Shown piece by piece: positions 11,640 through 23,600 of a stretch of 64,000 nucleotides of DNA; position 1 is the first letter of the stretch; every line of letters starts with the position of its first letter. Made by a program: the position numbers and the translations under genes. The stretch lies in contig NC_073745.1 in the NCBI RefSeq assembly GCF_029784135.1, positions 97,671,105 through 97,735,104 on the forward strand, read 5' to 3'. This DNA is from Toxorhynchites rutilus septentrionalis. Its lineage: Eukaryota; Arthropoda; Insecta; Diptera; Culicidae. The notes under the pieces are model-generated. The model was not told the origin of the DNA, made no database searches, and was given only the letters and a program-made list of their open reading frames with translations.

Positions 11640-11840
11640 GATTTCGGAATCTGTATTTGGAAAACACATTCCGGTTTGCAAAAATACAAGCGAATACAAA
11701 AGTACCCGTAATTTGCATCTATTTTGCAATGCCAATTTGCCCAGGCTCCATTTTTTTCCGGCGTAACGCTTCCTTCTTCGAAACTTTGAACTTACACCCC
11801 AGTATAGAAATGAAAGACGTAGTCCTACGTCAAAATAAAA
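11640..11840 (-). repeat. Palindrome module, 'tatagaaatgaaag' subtype
   Basis: From 'ggcgtaacgcttcc' (11760) through 'cacccc.gtatagaaatg' to the perfect 'gacgtagtcctacgtc' at about 11817-11832. It matches 8052-8130 closely and, in reverse orientation, 46551-46590. Confidence 0.55.
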
Positions 11841-12570
11841 TTTTAATTTTTCAACAAATACACAATTCATTTTATTTAAGAGAAAACTGCAAGATTTTAC
11901 ACAGTAGATATTAAATAATACGCTTACAGTGAAAAAATTATCAACTTGTTACATTTTCAACGAATGTTAACAACATTTTCTGCGACACTCTATGATCGCG
12001 GTTTTGTTACATAAAAATGACTCCCAAATTAATATCGTACATTTATAGCAGCCCATAAAAATTGAAGTATTGACAGATACCTTCAGAAGTTTTTGATTAT
12101 GTAAAATATTGAAATAATATTCCAAATGCAGCGAGAAACATATTCTTCGTGGGTGGCAATATAGTTGCCACGGTCTTTTGAAGGCTTAAAGCACGTAGTC
12201 CAGACCCTAACCTATTTTCTTTTTCTGTTATTCCTACTAAAGCTTATTATGATACGAAATCATTCTGAAACAAATTTTAGCAGAGAATGTTTTACCACTC
12301 GCAGAAAAAAATTATCTTCATTTACATAGAATGCTAATTTAACTGGGAAATAATAGTTTTCATTTTAATAGAGTGTTCATTCCTCCTGCAAATCCATTAT
12401 TATAGTCATTTTTGCTTCTCAAATTCGAAACACAAAGCTCAATGCCGTCAACGCGAATCAAACAATTCATTGAAGTTCCCCCGAATTTTGTTTGATGTTT
12501 TTCATGCCGGTCCAGCAAGCAAGCGGATGCCGATAACTATGCTTCTTTTCCTGCCCAGTTACCGAATATC
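11841..12570. other. No gene seen
   Basis: AT-rich, without recognisable coding or clear repeats. Confidence 0.4.
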
Positions 12571-12574
12571 TACC

Positions 12575-13690
12575 ATAGTTACATCTAGAATTAACCTACG
12601 TTTTAGCGGGATTTCGAAATTGACATATAGGGGAAATGGGGGGGAATTTGGACCCCCTAAGCAAATCGCCTAATATTTCCAAGCCAAATGTCACATTGTA
12701 TACTGAGCTACACTTGTTTACTCTCAATCAATAATGTTCAATCATTATATCAAGCCTAAAATTACCAAATATATCATAAAATAAAATAGGTAAATTTTGG
12801 ACGTTGAAGTTTGATGCGGGGTGATTTGGTCCAGTGTGGGTTTCATCGAAAAAACATACTTATGGTTATGTAGTGTGTTCTGGGATCGATACCAGGTGTC
12901 TTAGCCAGATTCCAAACCAGACCATCTCGAGTTCTGCATGGATCTTTTCACTGTTGTTCGAGCATTTTTAAACATTTTCGATGCTTGGTAAAAGAAAATC
13001 CATTCTTGATGGCCTACGTTGCTCTTTCAAGCTCCTTCTCCTTCTAACTTCGTCTCCCCATCCACTTTTTATAATTCAGCGGCATCTGGAATCAATCACC
13101 CCAAGAAAAGCCTCAAACCTGTAGGACCAATTCACCCCACAGAAACGTGCAAAAATTAAAATGCAATTAATTTTATTTATTGTTATCAAACTTACAGTTT
13201 CGCTGCATCAAATTGTTCCTCTTCTGTAGGCGAACAGAACTTTAGTGCACAATACACGAATCAGCACAATGTTTAATCAGCGGGAAAACCTTAAAAACAC
13301 GAACGAATAACTCATATTTTTTGACAATCAAAGTGCTTGCTGTATTCATGCTACCGTTTATTTCCACCTGTCGAATTTTACCAAAGTTTTTTTACCTTAG
13401 GTACATACGGTTCAACAATAAAAGGAGATGGCATTATGAAAATCCATGTTGAGCCGTACTTTTTGAGATAAAGGGGTGGTTCAATCACCCCGTATGTCCA
13501 ACACACCACGTGTTACCCAACTATTCCAAAAGGTTTGTTCAGTGGCGATTAACGTGAAAACGAGTGTGACGGAATCGGTCAGAACCATCAGTTTGCAAAC
13601 GGTTGAATATTCGCCTGACGTGTATGCAATATCGACTAGATATTTGTTGCATAACTGTTGCTGCTGTTTGTCGCTTGATATTTGAATGCG
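12575..13690 (+). repeat. Dispersed repeat R200, copy 2, split by another element
   Basis: The left part ('agttacatctagaattaacc') and the right part (13510-13690, 'aacgtgaaaacgagtgtga') match 4855-5110. The intervening 12629-13494 is absent from copy 1, which implies a later insertion. Confidence 0.55.
12629..13494. mobile_element. MITE-like element, 'ggtgatttggtcc/attcacccc' variant
   Basis: The left end 'aggggaaatggggg' matches the ends of the elements at 14209 and 32849. Variants of the phrase 'gatttggtcc' or 'aattcacccca' recur inside. The right end near 13494 ('tcaatcaccccgtatg') is not sharply defined. No coding capacity seen. Confidence 0.45.
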
Positions 13691-13694
13691 AAAA

Positions 13695-14208
13695 AGCAGT
13701 TTAACCCCTTCGTGTACGATTTAGTTTTCGAAAAAGCAAAAAAAAAATGCAAATGCTTCGAGCATTCTTAGCACTTTGTGGTATGCAAGCACACCACGAG
13801 AGAAACTCGACGTTGTACGTTTTGGCACAATTATTTCACATCGAGTGAGACTCGATGTTGTACGTGAAAGGGTTAAATACAAACTCAGCAATAGGGGAAG
13901 TGCGAGTAAGACGGACAGCAGGGGTAAAATTCAAATAAAATTTCTGTTAATAAGAACACCTTCTACATTTTATTCTAAAATATTCAAACCACCCTATGAC
14001 AAGTATTCAACCCTTTTTCGCCCGCTTTCTCTTTACGAGCGTTAAACTTCTACACTTCGTATACTAAAGACCTGTTCATATTCCCCCGACTATATGTTCG
14101 TATTACCCGCATCGAAAAAAAAAGTTCTACCTTTCGGTCTGTGTTAATTCCAGTAAAACATAAAAAAAAAATTTGTAAGACATTTGACCGATTATTTCGA
14201 AAAACAGA
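13695..14208. other. No gene seen
   Basis: Mixed sequence containing a repeated phrase 'cgacgttgtacg'/'cgatgttgtacgtg' (13808-13866). No recognisable gene. Confidence 0.4.
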
Positions 14209-15146
14209 AGGGGAAATGCGGTTAAAATGAACACCCTAAGGAATATGCCCATTTACTACGTCCACACACAACTACAATCTCCGTTCTTTGAAGAATATTA
14301 TAGTTCAATTAATTGTTGTTTAAGATATCATACGGTTTTTATTATAAAAAAATAAAAATAAAAAGGCTTGTAAAATCAAACATTTCTTTAGTGTGAGGTT
14401 AAAATAATCATCTGGTGGTAGTAAAATGAACACCTGTACATATCATGTTAAATGGCTTAGATTTATACATTGTTTCATGTCCGAATTTGTTCTTAATCAT
14501 TGTAGGATAGTAGATATATCCATTGAATAATCTGAACCTATTCATCTAGAATAGTAATTAGAATTTTCTCATGCGTACAAAAACGTAGTAAGAAACCCAT
14601 AACCCTTCACATAATGAGGTTTGGTTTTGTTTGGGGTGTCATATTTTACCAGGGTCAAAGCCACAGAAGGAATACATTGAAGGGCAACATGTGATAAGGT
14701 ATATCAGCTCTAAAAAACATAACATTGTACGTCGTTTATCCGGTGGTGGCTCATTTTGCCCCAAACAATAAAGTAATTTTGAAAGCGAATTTATCACTGA
14801 AATCAAACAAAAATTTGTTTACCTCTGATCGAATATATGAACAGTCGTCCAATCTGATAATTTATCGAAGATATCAGGTCGAATAACTTAAATTTCACGG
14901 GAAATTCCTTAAATACGATGCGCGATTACATCCGAATGGCTACCGCGAGAGAAATTTCCGTTTTATTTATTCATTGATTTTTTTATGTAGAAATTGACAG
15001 TTTTTGCGTAACAGGGTGTCTTAAATAGCTTCATATGTTCTAAGAATAGGATAATCAAGAAGTATCGATTAGTTTTTAGTTGAATTATCGGAATTTGAGC
15101 ACCGGCTCATTTTACCCGCCCTGTTCATTTTAATCGCATTTCCCCT
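14209..15146. mobile_element. ~940-bp MITE-like element, 'taaaatgaaca' variant
   Basis: Terminal inverted repeats: 'aggggaaatgcggttaaaat' on the left, and the right end in reverse complement reads the same with one change, continuing to 'gaaca'. The body aligns along its length with 32849-33777 (for example 'ataacattctgcaaaatgag' versus 'ataacccttcacataatgag'). Internal motifs echo the ends ('gtaaaatgaacacc', 'ctcattttgcccc'). Non-coding. Confidence 0.7.
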
Positions 15147-15279
15147 ATATTGTATTTCAACTTTTGAAGAGGAATAAAATCACGTTTTCGATTATTTGTG
15201 TATTCATAAATAACGGGTCTTTCATTAAAGACTTGTCAACTTTTTTTTAATAAAACACATTTTTTTAGAGATATTCAGT

Positions 15280-15440
15280 TCAAATTGTAGGTTGTAGTTC
15301 AACACCACGGGCCCGTTTACAGCGATCGATCCGCTGGACCTAATTTCCACTACTCGGCACTACACTTCGACCAGAATGTTGCGAATTTCTCGTTGGATGT
15401 TGTCTCAGAACGCTTTGCCAGTTTTGAAGTTAAGGAATAT
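15280..15440 (-). pseudogene. C-terminal scrap of a rosa-like transposase
   Basis: The minus strand reads a stretch like 'DNIQREIRNILVEV', resembling the C-terminal segment of rosa-type transposases (compare 'KDNIQQEIAAISAETL' in the copy at 10.3-11.6 kb). Stops interrupt it. Small and decayed. Confidence 0.4.
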
Positions 15441-15469
15441 ACCCTAGAAAGGACTATTCGAAAATCCCA

Positions 15470-16645
15470 TTTGTCACCAATTTTAGTGATGCTATATCTA
15501 ATCTCATACGGCCATAACAATTAACTCCTAACGCGTTTTCTCGAAACTTATTTTTGACGTAGGACTACGTCTTACATTAAGGGTGCCAAATCAGAAAACA
15601 GGTCACTTTTTATGAAACAAGGTTAACGTTAATAACTATTTTTGCTGCGAACGGATTTTAACGATTTGCATACCAATCGAAACGGAAATTTTCTAAGATT
15701 TGTTTGATATGCTATACATTACAATCCCATAGTCAGTGTATGGTTTGAATTGATGAAAATTAGAAGCATTCCCATTTCCCCATACAATTGTTTTGTTCAT
15801 TCGTGTGCTTTCCCGAACAGAGCTGTCAATAACGGGCAACTTATGCAGACGCTAGAATAGAAACAACGAAGGGGGACAGCGAAAAGAGAATATTTGGGAA
15901 GTAAACTCCACCCTTGCAGAGTGAGTAAACTGTCGCTGGCATATAATTATGCTTGTTGAATGGCGATGCACGGAAAATGTCTCTCGTTAAATACTCAGTG
16001 CAATGCGTGCATTGATATAAAGATACAAATTCCGACATATAACCAATTAGTGTATTGTTCTCGCAAAGGCAAGAAAGAATCGTTGCGTCTTGAAATGATT
16101 CTACAAACCACTCAAGCCATGAAAACTTTTCATGGTCCCCGAAACTTTTTACTAAAGAGTTATTTATGGAATTTCGACGTATTCGCAAATAACATCCGAA
16201 TCGATAAACCAACAAATTAAAAAAAATATTGCGTAGTCCTACGTCCTAAGCGGTCGTGTCTCGGATACAACCCCTCAATTTTTTTTTCAAACTGGCATAC
16301 ACGGTATATAAAGTACTACTGAACCGATCTATGAATTTATATGAATTTACAATCTGTATACCTGTCTCTATCGCAAGAGCCAACCAATAAAAGTAGAATT
16401 TTCAAATTTCACTGTTTCATGTATTGTAAAAGATAGATAAACAAATAATGATATAATCGATAGTAAAAATAATCTTTGTTATTTGACGTAGAACTATTTG
16501 CAGAATTTATTTGTAACAAGGAACATTATCTGTTACAAAAATTTCGATGCATTCTAAATATAATTGCGTAGTTCTACGTAGAAAATATGCGGTCGTGTCC
16601 TAGATACAACTCCTTACAATTTTTTTTCAGAGCTTGGAAAAAAGT
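15470..16645. repeat. Cluster of palindrome modules and unclassified repeats
   Basis: Copies of the near-palindrome lie at about 15553 (full), 16231-16247 and 16565-16580. The last two are followed by the hairpin 'gcggtcgtgtc'..'gatacaacc/t'. Bases 16130-16190 ('ttttcatggtccccgaaa', 'tactaaagagttattta') match 36040-36100 and lie where other copies have a histone-like stem-loop. Bases 15665-15770 resemble 34540-34640. The open minus frame 15841-16215 (124 codons) resembles no known protein and lies within this repeat. Confidence 0.5.
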
Positions 16646-17072
16646 CCGAAATTCGTGCCTCTGCACTAAAATACCCCTTAACGTTGCTGGCTTGTTGGAA
16701 TAGACCAGTGACTTGACATAGCCCCATAAAAAGAAATCCAATGGCGTCAAATCGCGCATGAACGAAGCGGCCAAAGGTCCATTTCTCGAAATAACACTTT
16801 CACTAAACATATTTTTCAATTGATCCATTGTAAAGTGCGCTGTGTGACAAGTGTGGTATGTCTTGTTGAAACCACATAACAGTTTGACTGAAAAGTTTAT
16901 AAGGTAACACAGTAAAACAATTTCATTATTCAACATTATTGCCTTCGAGAGCGATACAGCGATCATAGTGATCTTGCAACTTTTCGATGTCATTTTCATA
17001 GTACTCTTTCGGTTTCTCCTCAAAATAGGCATCAGTTTCGGTAATTCGGTAATTTCAGTAATTTCGGTAATA

Positions 17073-18370
17073 AAGGGTGTGTCACATCAAATAGCATCAC
17101 GGATAAAACGCTGTCGAAATTTAATTTTTAGGAATTATATCTTCAGCTTTCGCTTATAATCAGATAAGAGTGTATAGATCACGTTGGCCATGCTTCACTG
17201 TCAATTTTTCGTAAATTTGGAAAAATGTAGTCGAACGAAAAAGAGCGTCGTGAATTAATCCTGTGCACTCATTTCGAGAATCCGGAGTTGTCACATCGGG
17301 ACATCGGTAAGATGCTGGGAATCGTCCAATCCACGGTCAGCAGAGTACTAAAACGATACTTCGAGAACCTAACCATCGACCGGAAGGTGAAGAACGGCAA
17401 AAATGGATGCTCCGTCAGTGAAAAAGATCACAAGCGCGTAGTTAAGCAGTTTAGACGTGATCCGAGAAGTTCGGTCCGGGATGTCGCCAATAAGCTGAAT
17501 TTGTCAAGTTCATTCGTCCAGCGGACCAAGCAGCGGGAGGGCCTGCGTACATACAAGGTTCAGAAGGCTCCTAACCGCGACGAAAGGCAAAACATGGTGG
17601 GGAAGACGCGAGCCCGGAAGCTGTACACCGAAATGCTGACGAAGCCGCATTGCCTGGTAATGGACGACGAAACCTACGTCAAAGCGGACTTTCGTCAGCT
17701 GCCGGGCCTGTTGTTCTTCTCCGCAGAGGACAAATTCAGCGTTCCGGAGGAGATTCGCAAGCAGAAACTATCCAAGTTTGCCAAAAAGTACATGGTGTGG
17801 CAAGCGATCTGCTCTTGCGGAAAGCGGAGCGCCCCCTTCGTGATGACCGGCACGGTAAACGGGCAGGTTTACCTTAAAGAGTGCCTACAGAAGCGCTTAC
17901 TACCACTATTGAAGCAGCACGAGGGCCCGACCATCTTCTGGCCAGATCTCGCTTCGTGCCACTATTCAAAGGACGTGTTGGAGTGGTACGAAGTCAACGG
18001 GGTCACCTTCGTGCCAAAGGAAATGAACCCGCCCAACGCGCCGGAGCTTCGCCCAATACAGAAATATTGGGCGATTATGAAGCAGGCCCTCCGGAAGAAC
18101 CCAAAAGTTGTCAAATCGGACGCGGACTGCAAGAGGAAATGGATTTCTGTTCAAAAAAAAAACTACAACCTGACGTTGTACAGAACCTTATGGACGGGGT
18201 AAAGAGGAAGGTGCGAGCATACGGGCTTGGGCTCGAAGTATGAATAAAAAAAATGCCAAAAGTTGTTTAATAGTTTTTATTTTACTGTCTAAAATTTTCA
18301 AAAGGATCGGTCTACTGGGCGAATTTCTACAGCGTTTTTTCCGTGATGCAATTTGATGTGACACACCCTT
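17073..18370 (+). mobile_element. ITmD37E-type (DD37E) transposon, complete ends
   Basis: The 1298-bp element is flanked by TA (17071-17072, 18371-18372). The terminal inverted repeats begin 'aagggtgtgtcacatcaaat' on both strands and stay similar for about 50 bp ('gcatcacgg', 'aaacgctgt'). They enclose one transposase gene. DD37E elements of this kind are known from mosquitoes. A decayed relative lies at 37668-38260. Confidence 0.9.
17225..18243 (+). pseudogene. ITmD37E transposase with disabling changes
   Basis: Cut-and-paste transposase of the IS630-Tc1-mariner superfamily. The ATG at 17225 is followed at once by TAG (17228-17230); the frame is then open to 18202. An N-terminal paired helix-turn-helix region shows 'SHRDIGKMLGIVQSTVSRVL' and 'SSVRDVANKLNLS'. 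The catalytic core shows D1 in 'LVMDDETYVKADF' and D2 in 'FWPDLASCHYSKDVLEWY'. The position 37 residues after D2, normally glutamate in 'RPIEKYW', is glutamine here (codon CAG, 18059-18061). In the A-run at about 18152-18161 a frameshift moves the true C-terminus ('DVVQNLMDGVKRKVRAYGLG') to another frame, ending at 18243. With a nonsense codon, a lost catalytic residue and a frameshift, it is inactive. Confidence 0.88.
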
Positions 18371-18512
18371 TATTCCACAGTTGCAATAGCTGGAGCAGAG
18401 TCCGGATTACATTTGTCAAGCCATGCTTTAGTTTGCACTGTATTTTTTCCATCAAAAAACAATGCTTTATCAATACACGAAATTCGGATTTTTCAATTTT
18501 TTTCATAATAAC

Positions 18513-18524
18513 AAAAGTTGCTTC
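18513..18524 (+). repeat. Target-site duplication of the LINE, left copy
   Basis: 'aaaagttgcttc' here recurs directly after the poly(A) tail at 24643-24654. The As at the right border could also belong to the tail, so 8-12 bp is certain. Confidence 0.85.
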
Positions 18525-19035
18525 GGTGTGCTGTGAGCGTCTCCGTTGAAGCATTGTTTTCGGTTACCGTTGGCTGTTATTATTTTTTTTTGTCGCCCGG
18601 GTGTGCTTTTTTCGCGCGTTTTCGAATTGTTCGAGATATCGTGGAACGCAGTGTGAACTCGGAATTGGTGAGAAAGGCTGAATCGTCAAAGCCTGGCAAG
18701 GCCAGCCGGCTTTCAGTTATCGCCGATTTGTCGCCATCGCAGTCGAAGTCGGACATCGGTGGTCAGTTGCACGCACACAATACCAGCGCGATTCGCTGCT
18801 AAGTTACAGCAGTGTGAAGGAGAGCATCACTTCTTAGTGGTGTGTGATAGTGCCGAGCGCTCAAGCGCTCCGATTGAGAAGCAAGCAGCGGTTGCCAGTT
18901 CATCAGCACTGGGGTGCATTGTGGTGAATAGAAATAAATAAGATATAAGATTTATTTTTTTTTAATTTTTTTTTTTTTTAATTATTATTATTATTATTAA
19001 AAACAAATTATTAGAATATAAGTACGAATTACAGA
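18525..19035 (+). promoter_or_regulatory. LINE 5' untranslated region
   Basis: About 510 bp with no long frame, containing a T-rich and (att)n stretch at 18953-19003. Elements of this kind usually carry an internal promoter here. No specific promoter motif could be identified. Confidence 0.5.
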
Positions 19036-20607
19036 ATGGCAGAAGGAGGGGGAGGATCTCCAGATATGGAGATCTCTGATGATGACTCCCCTCTGGTTGA
19101 AAAAAGTTCTAATAAAGGAACAGCGAAGACACTTAAACGCGTTCCTACATCAGAGGATGTTTCGTCCGGGGACGAGTCTGCTAACTCTAGCAAGCCCCCC
19201 TCTAAAAAACCTGCAAATACCTCCTCTCCAACCCCCCTCGCTCCTACAACAGCTCAGATTTCGCCTCCCCATCCTGTTGTCCCCGATCCCCTTCAATCCT
19301 CGTCATCTCCTTCTCGTCCTGTAGTCTTCTCTCCACGTGTCAAGGTCTATCCTGAAGATGCACCTGGAACTGGTCCGTGGGTTGTTTTCTTCAGGCCTAA
19401 GCCAAACGGAAAAGCACTTAATGTTATTCAGATCATGAAAGATCTGGCAAGATACTCCTCCGTGACAGAAATTTCGAAGGTTAGACCGACCAAACTGCGT
19501 GTTGTCGTAGCTGATCGGAAAGACGCAAACGGTATTGTCGTCGACCAGAGGTTTACCCTGGAATATCGTGTCTACGTGCCTTCCCATGACGTAGAAATCT
19601 CGGGGGTGATAACCGAAACGGGTCTGACGTGCAAATCAATTATGGAAGGAGATGGCAGATTTAAAAAGCTGCCTTTGATTAAGGTTAAAATCTTAGAATG
19701 CCGACAACTCGGCAAAGTCTCCCAGGAAGGGAAAGAATCGAAATTTACGCCGTCCGACTCGTTTAGAGTCACTTTTGCTGGCTCCGCCCTCCCTGACTAC
19801 GTTATGGTGGACAAATTGAGGCTACCGCTGCGACTCTTCGTGCCAAAGCCCATGACTTGCCTGAAATGCAAGTCAGTTGGTCACACAGCAGCTTACTGCG
19901 CCAACAAGGAGCGCTGTGCCACTTGCGGAGAGCAACATGTGGACAAATCCTGCAGTGCGATTGAGCAAAAGTGTCCATATTGCGGAGGAATTCCGCACGT
20001 GCTCTCGGCTTGTGAAACTTACAAGAGTCGCTGGGAGAAGCAGAAGCGCTCTTTAAAGGAACGCTCGAAGCGCACTTTTGCGGAAATTTTAAAGGGCGCT
20101 TCTCCATTGGCCCAACAGCAACAACCTTTAACCGCAAACAATGTCTTCGCTTCGCTGCCAGTTGACGAAATGGAAGCGGATACAGCTAACGAGGGCACAC
20201 CGTACATCTTCCAAGGGAATCCCCGGCGCAAAAATGTGACCACTCCCAAAGTTCAAGTACAAGCCCCTCCGGTTATACCCTCTGTTAGCATGCCTAAAAA
20301 ATCGAGTGCAGCGGACAAGCAAAATCAGGTTCCTCCTGGCTTCCGTGGGAATAATTCACCTTCGAACGACCCAGCACTCGAAGGAACATCGAAAACCCCA
20401 ACTGTCCCTATTTTACCGTCAAGTTCAACTTCCCAATCGGGATTTATAAAGTTGACTGACCTTGTGGCTCAAATCTTCACATGCTTTAATGTTTCCGACT
20501 CCATCAGAACCATTGTCATATCAATGCTTCCAGTATTAAAGACAATTTTGCAACAATTGATGCAAACATGGCCCCTCCTTGCAATGATTATCTCTCTTGA
20601 TGTCTAA
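19036..20607 (+). CDS. LINE ORF1, gag-like nucleic-acid-binding protein
   Basis: A 523-residue protein expected to coat the element RNA and carry it to the nucleus. Residues 1-110 are acidic, then Ser/Pro-rich and probably disordered. About residues 114-200 form a conserved gag core ('WVVFFRPKPNGKALNVIQIM', 'EYRVYVPSHDVEISGVI'). From residue 275 three zinc knuckles follow one another (CLKCKSVGHTAAYC, CATCGEQH..SC, CPYCGGIPHVLSAC). Beyond them lies a basic 'RWEKQKRSLKERSKR' stretch and a low-complexity region. The ATG at 19036 gives the whole uninterrupted frame. The stop overlaps the ORF2 start. A degenerate copy of the gag core appears at 28390-28590. Confidence 0.92.
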   Translation: MAEGGGGSPDMEISDDDSPLVEKSSNKGTAKTLKRVPTSEDVSSGDESANSSKPPSKKPANTSSPTPLAPTTAQISPPHPVVPDPLQSSSSPSRPVVFSPRVKVYPEDAPGTGPWVVFFRPKPNGKALNVIQIMKDLARYSSVTEISKVRPTKLRVVVADRKDANGIVVDQRFTLEYRVYVPSHDVEISGVITETGLTCKSIMEGDGRFKKLPLIKVKILECRQLGKVSQEGKESKFTPSDSFRVTFAGSALPDYVMVDKLRLPLRLFVPKPMTCLKCKSVGHTAAYCANKERCATCGEQHVDKSCSAIEQKCPYCGGIPHVLSACETYKSRWEKQKRSLKERSKRTFAEILKGASPLAQQQQPLTANNVFASLPVDEMEADTANEGTPYIFQGNPRRKNVTTPKVQVQAPPVIPSVSMPKKSSAADKQNQVPPGFRGNNSPSNDPALEGTSKTPTVPILPSSSTSQSGFIKLTDLVAQIFTCFNVSDSIRTIVISMLPVLKTILQQLMQTWPLLAMIISLDV

Positions 20608-23600
20608 TTCAAATAGAGAGGTCGGAGATATCACTGTTTTACAGTGGAATTGTCGTAGTCTTATCCCTAAATTGGATACATTCAAATTTTTAATTCATAA
20701 GTTCAATTGTGATGTTTTTGCTCTGTCCGAAACTTGGCTTTCTTCGCGAGATGATCTCTCTTTCCACGATTTTAATATTATACGCTTGGACCGTGATGAC
20801 AGATACGGAGGGGTGCTATTGGGGATCAATAAGTGCCACTCATTTTTTCGAATTGACCTTCCACCTATTGGAGGGATTGAAGCTGTTGCTTGTCATGCAA
20901 ACATCAGAGGAAAAGACCTCTGTATTGTCAGCTTGTATTGGCCTCCGAGAGCTGCGGTTAGCCGCAAGCAACTTGTTGACATGTGCTCACTCCTTCCTGA
21001 GCCACGATTGATCTTGGGAGACTTCAACTCTCACGGAACTGCCTGGGGGGAACAGTACGACGACAATCGTTCACTGTTGATATATGATCTTTGTAACAGC
21101 TTCAATATGACACTTTTGAACACTGGGGAAACAACACGTGTACCTAAACCTCCTGCTAACCCAAGTGCTCTTGACCTCTCGCTTTGCTCGAATTCACTAT
21201 CGTTAGATTGCAAGTGGAATGTAATCCAGGACCCCAACGGTAGTGATCACTTGCCAATCAAAATTTCCATCACCATTGGGTCAAATTCTCCTGAATCTAT
21301 AAACATGGCATATGACCTCACAAGACACATTGACTGGAAAAAATATGCGGACGCGATTGCTCTAGCCATCAATTCCAGAGATGGTTTACCTCCATTGGAG
21401 GAGTATAACTTCCTTTCTCGTTTGATCTATGACAGCGCGGTTCGCGCTCAAACGAAACCCATCCCAGGTTCCACCATTTCCCGAAGGCCTCCCAATCTAT
21501 GGTGGGATAGCCAATGTTCCAAGCTTTATGTAGAAAAATCGAATGCATTTAAAGCTTTTCGGAAACGTGGAACCCCTGAAAATTTTCAAACGTATTTAGC
21601 CCTTGAAGATCAATTTAAAAACTTAATCAAAGGGAAAAAACGTGCTTATTGGCGAAATTTCGTGGGAGGTTTGTCACGAGAAACGTCAATGAAAAAATTA
21701 TGGAAAGTGGCTCGAAACATGAGAAATCGCTCTTCAACGAATGAAAGCGAAGAATATTCACATCGATGGATTTTTAATTTTGCACGGAAGGTTTGTCCTG
21801 ATTCCGCTCCTGTGCAAAAAATTGTTCGAGATATACCACAAGATAGGTGCGATCTTGATTCCGAGTTTTCGATGGTAGAATTCTCTCTTGCTCTCCTTTC
21901 ATGTAACAATTCTGCTCCGGGATCGGATAGAATTAAGTTCAACTTGCTGAAAAACCTCCCTGATGTGGCGAAACATCGCTTGTTGAATTTATTCAATCGG
22001 TTTCTGGAGAATAATATTGTTCCAGATGATTGGAGACAAGTACGAGTTATAGCTATTCAAAAACCCGGAAAACCCGCGTCCGACTTCAATTCGTACCGCC
22101 CAATAGCAATGCTGTCTTGTATACGGAAATTGTTGGAGAAAATGATCTTGTTTCGCCTTGATCGATGGGTTGAAACGAATGGCCTACTCTCAGATACACA
22201 ATATGGGTTCCGCAGGGGCAAGGGGACGAATGATTGTCTTGCGTTGCTTTCTTCAGAAATTCAAATGGCTTACGCCGGAAAAAAACAAATGGCTTCAGTA
22301 TTCTTGGACATAAAGGGGGCCTTTGATTCTGTTTCAATAGAGGTTTTGTCAGACAAATTACACTCTCGGGGTCTTCCGCCTCTATTGAATAATATTTTAT
22401 ATAACTTGCTTTGTGAGAAGCATTTGAACTTTTCTCACGGAGATTCGGCAGTAAGTCGGGTCTCTTACATGGGACTCCCCCAGGGCTCATGTTTAAGCCC
22501 CCTTTTGTACAACTTCTATGTAAGCGACATCGACAATTGCCTTACACAAAATTGCAGCCTAAGACAACTTGCAGATGATGGAGTGGTGTCTGTCGTAGGA
22601 TCAAACGAATCCGACCTGCAAGGACCCTTACAAGATACTTTGAACAATTTTTCAACCTGGGCCATTGGGCTAGGGATCGAATTCTCCACGGAGAAAACAG
22701 AGATGGTGGTTTTTTCTAGGAAGCATAGACCAGCAAAACCAAAGCTTCAACTTTTGGGTAAACCGATCACTCATGCTATGTCATTCAAGTATCTTGGGGT
22801 CTGGTTCGACTCCAAATGTACTTGGGGGGCCCATATTAGGTATCTGAGTAAAAAATGTCAACAAAGAATAAACTTTCTCCGTACAATTACCGGCACCTGG
22901 TGGGGAGCCCATCCCGAAGATCTTATAATGTTGTATCGAACAACTATTCTCTCAGTGATGGAGTATGGCAGTTTCTGCTTTCAATCAGCTGCCAAAACAC
23001 ACCTCATTAAACTCGAGCGAATTCAGTATCTTTGTCTCCGTATCGCGTTGGGATGTATGCCCTCAACGCATACCATGAGTCTCGAGGTTTTGGCAGGCCT
23101 ACTCCCACTAAAAGATCGCTTCAATTTATTATCTCTTCGGTTCTTCATCCGGTGTAAGGTCATGAACCCATTGGTGATCGGAAATTTTGAGCAGCTGATC
23201 GAGCTAAATTTTCACTCCGGATTCATGAGTTCATATCATGAATTCATCTCCATGCAGGTTGATCCTTCTTCGTATATTCCCAACCGTGTTTGTTTCCCTG
23301 ACTACATCAATTCCTCTGTGCATTTTGATCTGTCCATGAAGCAAGATATCCATGGATATTCAGATTACCAACGATCGAGGATCGCTCCAACGATCTTCGA
23401 TGAAAAGTATGGGGGTATCAATTGTGATAATATGTACTTTACTGATGGGTCCACTATAAACGAGTCCACAGGATTTGGAGTGTTCAACGAATTTTTTAGC
23501 ACCTCACACAGTCTTCAGAATCCTTGCTCAGTGTATATTGCTGAATTGGCAGCAATTCATTGGGCGCTGGACAGCGTCGCCTCACGACCTGTTGAACACT

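Noticed and set aside
15841..16215. 124-codon minus-strand frame
   Set aside because: It lies in a repeat cluster. The related sequence at 36 kb does not keep the frame.
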